From Scalindua sp964344685 (GTDB taxonomy: Bacteria > Planctomycetota > Brocadiia > Brocadiales > Scalinduaceae): a stretch of DNA of 64,000 nucleotides. Location: positions 1-64,000 of the forward strand of contig CAYFOK010000007.1 in NCBI GenBank assembly GCA_964344685.1. The letters run 5' to 3'. The notes beneath the pieces were generated by a model, which worked only from the letters and a program-made list of their open reading frames with translations, ran no database searches and had not been told where the DNA came from. This document shows, piece by piece, positions 44,983 to 53,272 of the stretch. Position numbers and translations under genes: made by a program. The number at the start of each line of letters is the position of its first letter. Positions within the stretch are counted from its first letter, which is position 1.

Positions 44983-45237
44983 TCATAAATACGGGGATAT
45001 AATATCTGCACGAAGACCTTCGCTCGGATACATGTTGCAGAAGAATTCCCACTCGTCAGATGTATTAGGCTGCTTTATTGTCTCTTCTAACCAGGCAATA
45101 CTCTCATTGTTGATTCGCCCAAAACTAAAAACTCTTTTATCTGTTTTGCTTATATAAAAATCTCTATCATCTTTTACATAATTATTTTCTTCCAGGATTT
45201 TAAATTTGTTCAGCTCTACAAAATCAAACTCTATCAC
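44983..45237 (-). CDS. Hypothetical 84-residue protein
   Basis: GTG start at 45237 with GGAGG exactly 7 bases upstream, a strong ribosome site that supports a real gene. The protein is acidic and aromatic-rich (EFDFVELNKFKIL; DEWEFFCNMY), with no signal peptide or membrane helix. I do not recognise it. Confidence 0.6.
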   Translation of the reverse strand: MIEFDFVELNKFKILEENNYVKDDRDFYISKTDKRVFSFGRINNESIAWLEETIKQPNTSDEWEFFCNMYPSEGLRADIISPYL

Positions 45238-45436
45238 ACCTAATCCTCCATTAAATATCTATCTAAACAGTTTGTGCTATATTCTAAGCCCTCTTAAAAA
45301 TTAAAACAAAATACCACAAAATGTCAACTTTTTTTGAGGCCTTGAAGTTTCCGGAGCAACCCCAATGTGTAGAATAATACAGTTAAATTGCCTGTTGATG
45401 CTGCAAATTTAGAAGAATTGGAACCGGCAAATGAGT

Positions 45437-46579
45437 CTATGATAACGCCTTATCAAGCTCCTCAATCAAATCCTCGACATTTTCTAAGCCGACAGAGATT
45501 CTGATAAGTTCGTCTGATATTCCCAGCTCATCTTTGACTTCTTCAGGGAGAGTTGTATGCGTCATTGTTGCCGGATGTTCAATCAGTGACTCTACACCGC
45601 CAAGGCTCTCTGCCAGTGAAAATATCTGCACCCTTTCCAGAAAACTCCTTGCAGACTCCAGTCCGCCTTTTATAAAGAATGTAATCATTCCTCCAAAACC
45701 TGACATCTGGCCCTTTGCAAGTTCATGTTGAGGATGGGTTTCGAGGCCGGGGTAGATAACCTCTCTTACTCCGGAATGGCATTCCAGGAATTGAGCGATC
45801 TTCATTGCATTATCAGCATGCCTCTCCATCCTGACAGCTAGGGTCTTTATCCCCCTTAAAACCAGGAAACAATCGAATGGACCGGGTGCCGCTCCTGTCG
45901 CATTTTGAAGAAACCGGATTTTTCTATATAGCTCCCTGTCGTTAGTCGCTACGGCGCCCCCTACCACATCACTGTGTCCGTTCAGGTACTTGGTAGTACT
46001 GTGCACCACAATATCAACCCCCAGCTTCAGAGGTTGCTGGAAGTATGGGGTAGCAAATGTATTATCAGAAACGGTTAATATATTACTGTTCTTTGCAATG
46101 CTCGTAACGGCTTCAATATCTGTAATCTTCAGTAACGGGTTTGAAGGTGTCTCGACCCAGATTATTTTTGTATTATCTTTAATGTGCTTTTTTAATGATT
46201 CAGGTTTGCTCAAGTCAACAAAATCAATTTCAAGATTCTGATTTTTTAAAATCTTTTCAAACATCCTGAATGTGCCGCTGTAAACGTCATCACAGCTTAT
46301 AACATGGTCTCCCGGGCCCAGCATTTGAAGAACCGTAGAGATAGCGGACATTCCGGATGGAAATGCAAGACCATAATCCCCCTCTTCAAGAGATGCTATG
46401 TTTGTTTCAAGTGCTGTTCTGGTAGGGTTATGAGATCTGGCATAAATATATCCTTTCTTTTTGCCGGGAGACTCCTGAACAAACGTGCTTGTTTGAAATA
46501 TTGGTGTCATCACGGCGCCGGTAACCGTTTCAGGTTCACAACCGGTATGAATTGCCCGTGTTTCAAATTTCCTCTTCAT
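45437..46579 (-). CDS. Cystathionine gamma-synthase/lyase-type PLP enzyme
   Basis: A 380-residue Cys/Met-metabolism PLP enzyme. The PLP lysine is in HSTTKYLNGHSD; other marks are YARSHNPTRTALE, VWVETPSNPLLKITD, and SLGGVESLIEHPATMTH. It makes or cleaves cystathionine (MetB/MetC/CGL group), or acts on O-acetylhomoserine; sequence does not settle which. The gene stands alone on the minus strand with no riboswitch seen upstream. Confidence 0.88.
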   Translation of the reverse strand: MKRKFETRAIHTGCEPETVTGAVMTPIFQTSTFVQESPGKKKGYIYARSHNPTRTALETNIASLEEGDYGLAFPSGMSAISTVLQMLGPGDHVISCDDVYSGTFRMFEKILKNQNLEIDFVDLSKPESLKKHIKDNTKIIWVETPSNPLLKITDIEAVTSIAKNSNILTVSDNTFATPYFQQPLKLGVDIVVHSTTKYLNGHSDVVGGAVATNDRELYRKIRFLQNATGAAPGPFDCFLVLRGIKTLAVRMERHADNAMKIAQFLECHSGVREVIYPGLETHPQHELAKGQMSGFGGMITFFIKGGLESARSFLERVQIFSLAESLGGVESLIEHPATMTHTTLPEEVKDELGISDELIRISVGLENVEDLIEELDKALS

Positions 46580-46657
46580 TGATATTCCCTGAAATGTTTT
46601 TTCAGCATCGGATTTGATTTAACAGGATGGCAGAGAGTTCAGAATCCTTTTGTTGAT

Positions 46658-46699
46658 AAAAAAATACCCATTCACACCGTTATCACAGTGTGAATGGGT
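46658..46699 (-). terminator. Intrinsic terminator of the HMA-domain gene
   Basis: ACCCATTCACAC (46666-46677) and GTGTGAATGGGT (46688-46699) form a perfect 12-pair stem with a 10-base loop. On the minus strand it is followed by ATTTTTTT. It ends transcription 16 bases past the HMA gene. Confidence 0.85.
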
Positions 46700-46714
46700 T
46701 TTAAATAATTCCGA

Positions 46715-47050
46715 TTATCCTTCAGAAACCTTATATCCCAGCTTTTTTACCGCTTTTATAAGATCTTCGACAGAGGCCTTACCCTCTTCCAGATGCAGTT
46801 CGGCCTTACCATCTTTATGGCTTACTTTGACATCGCTGACACCGTTATATGCAGACAATGCTTTTTTTACCTTGGCTTCGCAGCCACCACATGTCATGCC
46901 CTTAACATTTAACGTTACATCTTTCTTCTTAGGATGCCTTTCTACATCTTCGCAAACAGTACAGGAAGCCTGAACAACTGAATAAGAAGATGCAAATGTA
47001 AAGATTACAGCAGCTAAGATTATACAGCTTAATTTTAAAGGTTTAAACAT
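46715..47050 (-). CDS. Exported heavy-metal-associated (HMA/MerP-like) protein
   Basis: A 111-residue protein: signal peptide (cleavage near VVQA-S), a CTVC pair just after it, then an HMA ferredoxin-like domain with the metal motif GMTCGGC near residue 52. Family members carry Cu, Zn or Hg in the periplasm, as MerP does. The ATG at 47050 with TAGGAG 7 bases upstream is preferred to a start 24 bases earlier. No metal-transport ATPase is beside it. Confidence 0.85.
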   Translation of the reverse strand: MFKPLKLSCIILAAVIFTFASSYSVVQASCTVCEDVERHPKKKDVTLNVKGMTCGGCEAKVKKALSAYNGVSDVKVSHKDGKAELHLEEGKASVEDLIKAVKKLGYKVSEG

Positions 47051-47106
47051 CTTATTGCTCCTATAAAAAAACAAAAAATTAAATCTCCTTTACAGAGACA
47101 ACTATC

Positions 47107-48057
47107 TTAACATTTCCTTTCGTTCAAAATGTCTGATATTTCTTTCAAATCATCATCAGGTATATCCCAACCTACAGCACCTTTGTTCTGTTCTACCTGG
47201 TCCGGGTTCTTAACACCCACAATGGCAGTAGTTACTCCTTTCTGGTGAAGTAACCAATTGATAGCCAGCTGGGCCAGAGTCTTTTCATGTTTCAGCGCGA
47301 TCTCAGCAATTTGCTTCACTTTCTTAATATGAGAAACAAATACTTCTCCGGTAAAGTTCCCGATTATACCCTCTCCACGCCAATCCTTAAATCTGGTATT
47401 TTCATCGTATTTACCTGTCAACACTCCTGATGCAAGCGGGCTGTAGCAGATTATACCGATTTCATTTTCGATGCAGAACGGGAGGTTCTCTCTCTCCACA
47501 TCTCTTTCCAGCATACTGTACATTGGTTGAAGGGATACTATCTGACCGTATTTGAGACACTCCTGCATCTGGTCTGCTGAGTAGTTACTCACACCAATAT
47601 ATCGAATTTTCCCCGCCTTTTGAATTTCAAGGAGTGTCTCCATCGTCTCTCCGATAGGTGTGTTTTCATCCGGCCAGTGTATCTGGTATAAGTCGATGCA
47701 GTCTATCTGCAGTCTCTTCAGGCTCAGGTCAATTTCCTCTAATATGGATTCCTTAGTAGATATCTTTTCAATTGATTTGATATCTTCCTTCTTCCATCTC
47801 AATCCACATTTTGTTGCAATTATGACGTCTTGCCGTTTTGACTTCAGGACCTTACCTAGTAATTCCTCAGAATACCCAAAACCGTAAACAGGTGCAGTAT
47901 CGAAAAAATTTATACCGAGATCTATTGACTTTTCAATGGAACGGATAGAGTTATCTTCACCCTCTGTGCTCCAGAATGGTGCTCCCCCTATTCCCCATGC
48001 ACCGTAACCTATGACGGAGACATTTAAATCGCTTTGTCCAAGCTGTCTGTATTCCAT
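47107..48057 (-). CDS. Aldo/keto reductase
   Basis: A 316-residue TIM-barrel NADPH oxidoreductase. The catalytic tetrad is visible: Asp and Tyr in FDTAPVYGFGYSE, Lys in IATKCGLRW and His in YQIHWPDE. The C-terminal AIVGVKNPDQVEQN is the NADP-binding end. Substrate unknown; the family is broad. The gene is a single unit on the minus strand. Confidence 0.88.
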   Translation of the reverse strand: MEYRQLGQSDLNVSVIGYGAWGIGGAPFWSTEGEDNSIRSIEKSIDLGINFFDTAPVYGFGYSEELLGKVLKSKRQDVIIATKCGLRWKKEDIKSIEKISTKESILEEIDLSLKRLQIDCIDLYQIHWPDENTPIGETMETLLEIQKAGKIRYIGVSNYSADQMQECLKYGQIVSLQPMYSMLERDVERENLPFCIENEIGIICYSPLASGVLTGKYDENTRFKDWRGEGIIGNFTGEVFVSHIKKVKQIAEIALKHEKTLAQLAINWLLHQKGVTTAIVGVKNPDQVEQNKGAVGWDIPDDDLKEISDILNERKC

Positions 48058-48185
48058 CTTAAATTAATCTGTTTCTAATTAATAGCAGGCTTAATCTAGC
48101 CTTCTTACAACGATATCCAAATGTTTAATTCTATTGAAATTATATTTTAAATAAAAGCAAAATATTATCACAGAGCTCAAATGCA

Positions 48186-48956
48186 TTATTTTGCAGCCTT
48201 TTCCCCTTCAACCAGAGGCACAAATCTTACAGGAATGGTATTTTTTATTTCTATGTTTCCGGCTTTATCCTTTTCCACAATCAGTAGATCTTGACTAAAA
48301 TAATTATTATCAACAGGAATTACCATCCTTCCTCCCGGCTTGAGTTGTTCTACTAACGGGTCAGGTATCTTCGGTGCGGCGGCGGTAACTATTATTGCAT
48401 CAAATGGTGCTTTCCCGGGCAAACCGAGTCCACCATCTGATATCCCAACTTCTACATTGTCATATCCCAGGTTTTTCAACAGTTCTGCAGCACGAACCCC
48501 TAACTCTTCAATTATCTCTACAGTATACAGCTTCTTAACTAACGTAGACAGGACAGCAGCCTGGTAGCCTGATCCGGTTCCCACCTCCAATACGATATCA
48601 TTGGCATCAACTTCAAGCATTTCAGTCATAAGTGCTACTATATATGGTTGAGAGATTGTCTGTCCTGACCCTATTGGTAGTGGCTGGTCAAAGTAACTTC
48701 CTCGTCTGTACCTTACCGGAACAAACAGATGTCTTGGTACACTGTTCATCGCATCGAGGACCTTTTTGTTTTTTACGCCTCGTGCCTCTATTTGCTGCTC
48801 AACCATCGACTTTCTTTGTTGAGCATATTCCTCTTCTGTAGATTTCCCCTCCTTGCCATCTGCAGTCGAAATATTCCCACTATTTATAAAAGGACGGAAG
48901 CTGTAAAAGATGCATGATATGATAATCACGATAATTATAAGGATCAGAAATTTCAT
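48186..48956 (-). CDS. pcm: Protein-L-isoaspartate O-methyltransferase, membrane-anchored or exported form
   Basis: A 256-residue enzyme that methylates isoaspartyl residues for protein repair using SAM. The signature VLDAMNSVPRHLFVP, then GSGQTISQPYIVALM, VLEVGTGSGYQAAVLS and TAAAPKIPDPL are all present. An N-terminal hydrophobic helix of about 20 residues ending IIISC precedes the enzyme, so it is probably anchored or exported; cytoplasmic Pcm lacks this. A perfect promoter lies upstream. Confidence 0.9.
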   Translation of the reverse strand: MKFLILIIIVIIISCIFYSFRPFINSGNISTADGKEGKSTEEEYAQQRKSMVEQQIEARGVKNKKVLDAMNSVPRHLFVPVRYRRGSYFDQPLPIGSGQTISQPYIVALMTEMLEVDANDIVLEVGTGSGYQAAVLSTLVKKLYTVEIIEELGVRAAELLKNLGYDNVEVGISDGGLGLPGKAPFDAIIVTAAAPKIPDPLVEQLKPGGRMVIPVDNNYFSQDLLIVEKDKAGNIEIKNTIPVRFVPLVEGEKAAK

Positions 48957-48991
48957 CTTTTTTCACTCAGGTTTATAAGGTCTATATCTTA

Positions 48992-49019
48992 ATTATAGCA
49001 CCACAGTGAACAGTGTCAA
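48992..49019 (-). promoter_or_regulatory. Consensus sigma70 promoter of pcm
   Basis: On the minus strand TTGACA (49019-49014), a 16-base spacer and TATAAT (48997-48992): full match to both boxes. The start is about 30 bases before the pcm ATG. Confidence 0.65.
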
Positions 49020-49098
49020 GTGAGCGACAACCACTGTAAACACACAGGTTTTTCTTGCATCAGGTCTCTTTTATAATTATACTCACAGTCTGGTTACA

Positions 49099-49728
49099 AT
49101 GAAAAAAGGACCTTCGTTTAAGATGAAAAAAACCAAGAAGATAAAAAAACTGAAAAATGAATGTTTTGTTTTAGATACAAGCATTTTTACTAATCCGGAT
49201 GTATATATTACATTCGGAAGAACTCCAACTACTGCCTTAAAAAACTTCTTAAAGCTTATAGCGAAACTGGAGGATTCAAATTTTTATATGCCTCCCTCGA
49301 TTTATGAAGAACTCATGAATTTTGTAGACATTGAAAAGATACCAAAGGACCTTCAAGTTAGAATTTTCCAGAAACCACCAAAGAAGTACCAGATGAATGT
49401 GCCATCTTTCCTTCTTTATGAATTAATAGAGGATGTACGTCATCGAATTGATAAAGGATTAAGGGTTGCAGAACAGGCTGTGAGAGAAGTAATTAACGAC
49501 AACGAACCGGATACGATAAATAACCTCAGGAGAAAATACCGTTCGGCATTAAGGGAAGGAATAATTGACAGCAAGGAGGATGTCGACCTGATACTACTGG
49601 CAAAGGAGTTGGATGGTATTCTGGTGTCTGCTGATAAAGGGATAATGACCTGGGCTGATAAACTGGGAATTCGTTATGTTGAATCACGTAACCTTCGAGG
49701 GATTATTAACAGTCTAATCAAAATGTGA
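49099..49728 (+). CDS. PIN-domain RNA ligase partner protein
   Basis: A 209-residue protein of the PIN-like 'RNA ligase partner' group, known mostly from archaea and a few bacteria, where it is encoded beside the Pab1020-type RNA ligase. FVLDTSIFTNPDVY near the N-terminus holds the first acidic residue, and DVDLILLAKELDGILVSADKGIMTWAD supplies the later acidic pair of a PIN nuclease. The start is the first ATG; the N-terminus is very lysine-rich. It converges with the RNA ligase gene, with 15 bases of overlap at the stops. Confidence 0.85.
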   Translation: MKKGPSFKMKKTKKIKKLKNECFVLDTSIFTNPDVYITFGRTPTTALKNFLKLIAKLEDSNFYMPPSIYEELMNFVDIEKIPKDLQVRIFQKPPKKYQMNVPSFLLYELIEDVRHRIDKGLRVAEQAVREVINDNEPDTINNLRRKYRSALREGIIDSKEDVDLILLAKELDGILVSADKGIMTWADKLGIRYVESRNLRGIINSLIKM

Positions 49729-50838
49729 ACTGCCGCTCCAGTGTTTTTCAATCACTTCATAAGTGGCAAAACATCTCCTGACAAATTCTACATGCCATCG
49801 TTGTCCAACTTTCTCCTCCCGAACCAGATTGGCATCAACTTTACATTTATGAAAATGCTCAAATAGGTTCTTGATATTCTGCTTATTGTTGAATCTTACT
49901 TTAAATCTCTCAGTTACCATATCTTCGCCTGACACCATCTTCACACTTTCAAAAAGAGGCTGTAGTAAAGCTTCTCCTGTTTTCTTAAAAAATTCATCTC
50001 CTACAGGTAAGCCGTGCTCTAAATTATAAAAAAGCGATCTTAGCATTCTATTCGTAAAAAACTCTGCCTGGTATTCAGGCATTAAAGAAGATGTTATTCT
50101 TATATCTCTCAGGCACGATCCCGCTGTAACGTATTTTACAGTTTTTTCGGATGGATCTATTGGCTTAAATACCAGGCCTTCACAGCCTTTTTCGTTCAGA
50201 TCCTGAATGTATTTCCTCAAAACCTTAATGTCAGAAGAGGTATGTCTGCCAAATTGTTTAACTGTTGGTATTCCATATTTATCAAACAGCTGATATCTTT
50301 TTTCTATGGGAACCTGCTGGTCACTATTTTTTTTCATTATGTCAAATGCAAAAAAACTAACGTCCTCAGTTACATAGGGAGGCGTTTCACCATTGTATGG
50401 GTTCTCCGGCCCCGCTACTTCACCACATACAATCAAATCAGGATTCTCTTTAAAAAAGTTTTCATAATCAAAAAAATCTACCAATCTGTCTGTGGAGAAC
50501 GGACAGACATAGCTTCCCCTGGTAAAAGCAAACACCTGGTCCTGTACCTTTGCAACCCTCACATTATAGCCATCTACCTTTTCCTCTACGTAGAACGGGT
50601 TATCAAAAGCCAGATTGATACCATTCTCCAGGTGTAGAATCCTTGCTATACGCGGAAAGTCATAGATAATTCCTGACTCAGTTATTACTGTCCCTTTTTT
50701 TAACTGTTCTATTTTTTTAACTACCCTATAGTAGGAAACCCCTTCAAACTTATCAGGTATTATGCTGTGGCTTTCTATTAACTCACTCCACAAGCCTTCC
50801 GTTATATTCACCTTTGATGCGATTTTCAGTACACTCAT
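49714..50838 (-). CDS. RNA ligase, archaeal Pab1020 (Rnl3) type
   Basis: A 374-residue ATP-dependent RNA ligase. Motif I with the AMP-accepting lysine is EKVDGYN (Lys87), motif III FFAFDIM, motif IV EGLVFKP and motif V VKYVTAG. The C-terminal dimerisation region typical of this family follows. It seals 5'-phosphate and 3'-hydroxyl RNA ends and circularises RNA in archaeal homologues. The PIN-type partner is the convergent neighbour. Confidence 0.88.
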   Translation of the reverse strand: MSVLKIASKVNITEGLWSELIESHSIIPDKFEGVSYYRVVKKIEQLKKGTVITESGIIYDFPRIARILHLENGINLAFDNPFYVEEKVDGYNVRVAKVQDQVFAFTRGSYVCPFSTDRLVDFFDYENFFKENPDLIVCGEVAGPENPYNGETPPYVTEDVSFFAFDIMKKNSDQQVPIEKRYQLFDKYGIPTVKQFGRHTSSDIKVLRKYIQDLNEKGCEGLVFKPIDPSEKTVKYVTAGSCLRDIRITSSLMPEYQAEFFTNRMLRSLFYNLEHGLPVGDEFFKKTGEALLQPLFESVKMVSGEDMVTERFKVRFNNKQNIKNLFEHFHKCKVDANLVREEKVGQRWHVEFVRRCFATYEVIEKHWSGSSHFD

Positions 50839-50946
50839 ATTTTAATATTATTTCTTAGCAGTAAAGTCAGGAAAAATAAAACTATTATTACAGATTATCG
50901 CATATACGTTATTATTTTGTAAAGCCTGTAACCTTTATTTTTAATA

Positions 50947-50975
50947 TTGACATGATTGTTAATGAAAAGTATAAT
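50947..50975 (+). promoter_or_regulatory. Perfect consensus sigma70 promoter upstream of the RCK-DHH gene
   Basis: TTGACA (50947-50952), 17-base spacer, TATAAT (50970-50975). All twelve box positions match. The predicted start is near 50982, giving an untranslated leader of about 235 bases before 51217. Confidence 0.65.
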
Positions 50976-50981
50976 TAACCA

Positions 50982-51216
50982 ATTCTTAAGTTCACATTTC
51001 TTTCCTGCTTTAAAAACCTAATACGTAAAAGTATTTTACATATATAGCAAGTCTTACTATTCCAGTCACCTTTACAATATATTAGCTTAACGGCTAATTG
51101 ATTTTCATAGATCCAAGTAGTAAAAAAGGTTTGTCATTCCGCACTCTTGATCGATTTTGACGTTGTTTCATGTGCAGTCACATTATTAATAGTGATTCGT
51201 AGTCGGAGAGGATTTT
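50982..51216 (+). ncRNA. Long 5' leader, possible structured regulatory RNA
   Basis: Between the promoter and the ATG no frame codes for a plausible protein. Small stems can form: GTAAAA/TTTTAC near 51027-51040, ATTAGC/GCTAAT near 51080-51100, and a near-palindrome CACATTATTAATAGTG near 51179. GGAGAGG precedes the ATG. I do not recognise a known riboswitch. Confidence 0.3.
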
Positions 51217-52680
51217 ATGTACATTATTTTTGGTTGTGGTGTAACCGGCAATGCAGTTGTTGATGCACTGAACAATGCCGGCAGAGAGTTATTAATTGTT
51301 GACAAGGACAAAGACGCCTTGTCTTCATGGAAGAAGCAGGGCATCGATATAATAGTTTCAGACATGAACGCATTTGATTTGAACTCTCACTACCGTGACG
51401 ACTCAATTGTATTTGCAATACTCACCGGAGATTTTGATGGTAACATGTCACTGTTGAAAAGATTAAAGGAGAAGCTGCCAAACAATTTTGTCCTTGTAAA
51501 AGCATATAATGACGAAGAGGCTAAAGCGCTGGAGTCTAACGGCGCCGATATGATATTGAACACAGGGAACGTCCTGACCAGTACAGTATTGTCCGCTTTT
51601 GAGAATGTCAAAATGAAGCTTTCCGCTTTTACACTGGTCAACAATATCAAGGAATCAAACGGTAAGGAAGTAGCAATCTTCCTGCAGGATAATCCTGATC
51701 CTGATGCTATAGCTTCAGGACTTACCCTGAAATATATCTGCAAATACTGTGACGTCAAAAGCAAGCTTTATTATGGCGGTACTATCAGTCACCAGAATAA
51801 CAAGGCGTTAATCAACTTATTAAGTCTGGATTTGATAAGTTTAAAAACTGAAGAATCCGTAATGGAGGTGGTACGGTCTGCAGGTAAGATTGCATTAATA
51901 GAAGCGTCTATTCCCTCAAGAAACAACATATTACCTGAAGACGTTACACCCAATTTCATCTTTGACCACCACCCGGTAGATGTCAATTTAGTAAAGGGAG
52001 ATTTTATTGATATTCAAACTGACATAGGGGCAACCGCAACAATTATGACAAAATACATTCGCCAGTTGAACCTGGAACCGGATGTATCGCTCGCTACGGC
52101 TCTATTATATGGAATCAGAACAGATACAAAGGAGTTTACCAGAAATACTTCTCCGGAGGATATGAAGGCAGCAACATATCTCTCACCGCTGGTGGACAGA
52201 AATATCATGAGCCAGCTAGAGCACCCTCCCATGGGTCTGGAGACTCTGGATATTATCGGCAGAGCAATCAGGAACAAAGAGATCAGAGGCCCGTACCTTA
52301 CGTCATTTGTAGAATATATCAGTGATAGAGATGCATTGCCACAGGCAGCAGAAATGATGCTTCATCTGGAGGGCGTATATACAGTCCTTGTTTTCGGGAT
52401 TAATGAAGACAAGGTACAGCTGTCTGCAAGAAGCAGAGATGCAAGAGTAAACCTGGGACGGATCCTGCAAAATGCATTTGGAGAACTAAATTCTGGCGGA
52501 CACGCAACAATGGCAGCCGGAGCAATCAAGCTTGGAATACTTGGTGACGCAAATGACAGGGACGCTCTCTTAAAGGTAACTTCTGATGCTATCAAGAAAA
52601 GATTTTTTGCGTCGGTTGAAGCTGAACTCGAATCTGAAATAAGGCCTATTGATGAAGAGTCACAGGTCGACCTGGTCTGA
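51217..52680 (+). CDS. RCK(TrkA-N)-DHH-DHHA1 phosphoesterase fusion
   Basis: A 487-residue protein. The N-terminal Rossmann RCK/TrkA-N domain (IIFGCGVTGNAVVDAL; about 1-125) is fused to a DHH phosphoesterase (DNPDPDAIASG, FDHHPVD, GIRTDTKEF) and a C-terminal DHHA1 nucleotide-binding region (SGGHATMAAGAI). Such fusions occur in archaea and some bacteria; related DHH enzymes cleave cyclic dinucleotides or short RNA. The RCK domain suggests ligand (NAD(H) or cyclic nucleotide) control. A perfect promoter and long leader lie upstream. Confidence 0.85.
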   Translation: MYIIFGCGVTGNAVVDALNNAGRELLIVDKDKDALSSWKKQGIDIIVSDMNAFDLNSHYRDDSIVFAILTGDFDGNMSLLKRLKEKLPNNFVLVKAYNDEEAKALESNGADMILNTGNVLTSTVLSAFENVKMKLSAFTLVNNIKESNGKEVAIFLQDNPDPDAIASGLTLKYICKYCDVKSKLYYGGTISHQNNKALINLLSLDLISLKTEESVMEVVRSAGKIALIEASIPSRNNILPEDVTPNFIFDHHPVDVNLVKGDFIDIQTDIGATATIMTKYIRQLNLEPDVSLATALLYGIRTDTKEFTRNTSPEDMKAATYLSPLVDRNIMSQLEHPPMGLETLDIIGRAIRNKEIRGPYLTSFVEYISDRDALPQAAEMMLHLEGVYTVLVFGINEDKVQLSARSRDARVNLGRILQNAFGELNSGGHATMAAGAIKLGILGDANDRDALLKVTSDAIKKRFFASVEAELESEIRPIDEESQVDLV

Positions 52681-52709
52681 ACAAAGGCTGAAACAACAAA
52701 TCTCTGCAA

Positions 52710-53138
52710 TCAAAAACTATCTCCCTCCTTCCAATTTGCTGAATGACCACTGGAATAATACCGAAACTGACCGGATTCAAATCTCCGTCTCAATTTCTCC
52801 TTCAGCCACTTTCTCAACCATCTTCTAAAATACGGAATCATCAGGATAAAACCGGACACATCTGTTATCATTCCAGGTGTAATTAACAGCGCACCGGCAA
52901 TCAGAATAAAAAAACCATCAATCAGACTGTCGGTCGGAATAATTCCTCTCTGCATGTCTACTCTTATCTGTCTTTGAACACTTAAACCCTGACTTCTGGC
53001 AAGCAAGCCTCCTATTATGCCGGTTATCAGCACAATCATTATCGTATGGAAGGACCCGAAATAGCTACCAAGCTGAATTAAAAGATACAGTTCTATTAAG
53101 GGTATAACCGTAAACAGTAAAATAAGTCTGACAAGCAT
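52710..53138 (-). CDS. fxsA: FxsA family membrane protein
   Basis: A 142-residue membrane protein. Helices at about 2-22 and 27-47 (FTVIPLIELYLLIQLGSYFG; TGIIGGLLARSQG) and near 75-100 (LIAGALLITPGMITDVSG) are the FxsA signature. The basic C-terminal tail is soluble. FxsA was named for suppressing phage T7 exclusion by the F plasmid; its cellular job is unknown. Convergent with the RCK-DHH gene. Confidence 0.88.
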   Translation of the reverse strand: MLVRLILLFTVIPLIELYLLIQLGSYFGSFHTIMIVLITGIIGGLLARSQGLSVQRQIRVDMQRGIIPTDSLIDGFFILIAGALLITPGMITDVSGFILMIPYFRRWLRKWLKEKLRRRFESGQFRYYSSGHSANWKEGDSF

Positions 53139-53182
53139 GTTGTATTATAAATTAATCATTAGTGAATAAATTTGAAAAAAGC

Positions 53183-53212
53183 TTGACTTAAAGTTTTTAT
53201 ATCTCATAACAT
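53183..53212 (+). promoter_or_regulatory. Promoter-like site of the pabB-pabC operon
   Basis: TTGACT (53183-53188), 18-base spacer, TAACAT (53207-53212): five and four matches of six. The start would lie about 55 bases before pabB. Confidence 0.4.
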
Positions 53213-53272
53213 ATCATACTATTATAAATGTGAAACTCAACACTGCTCTGTAAAATATTTTTTATAAATATA

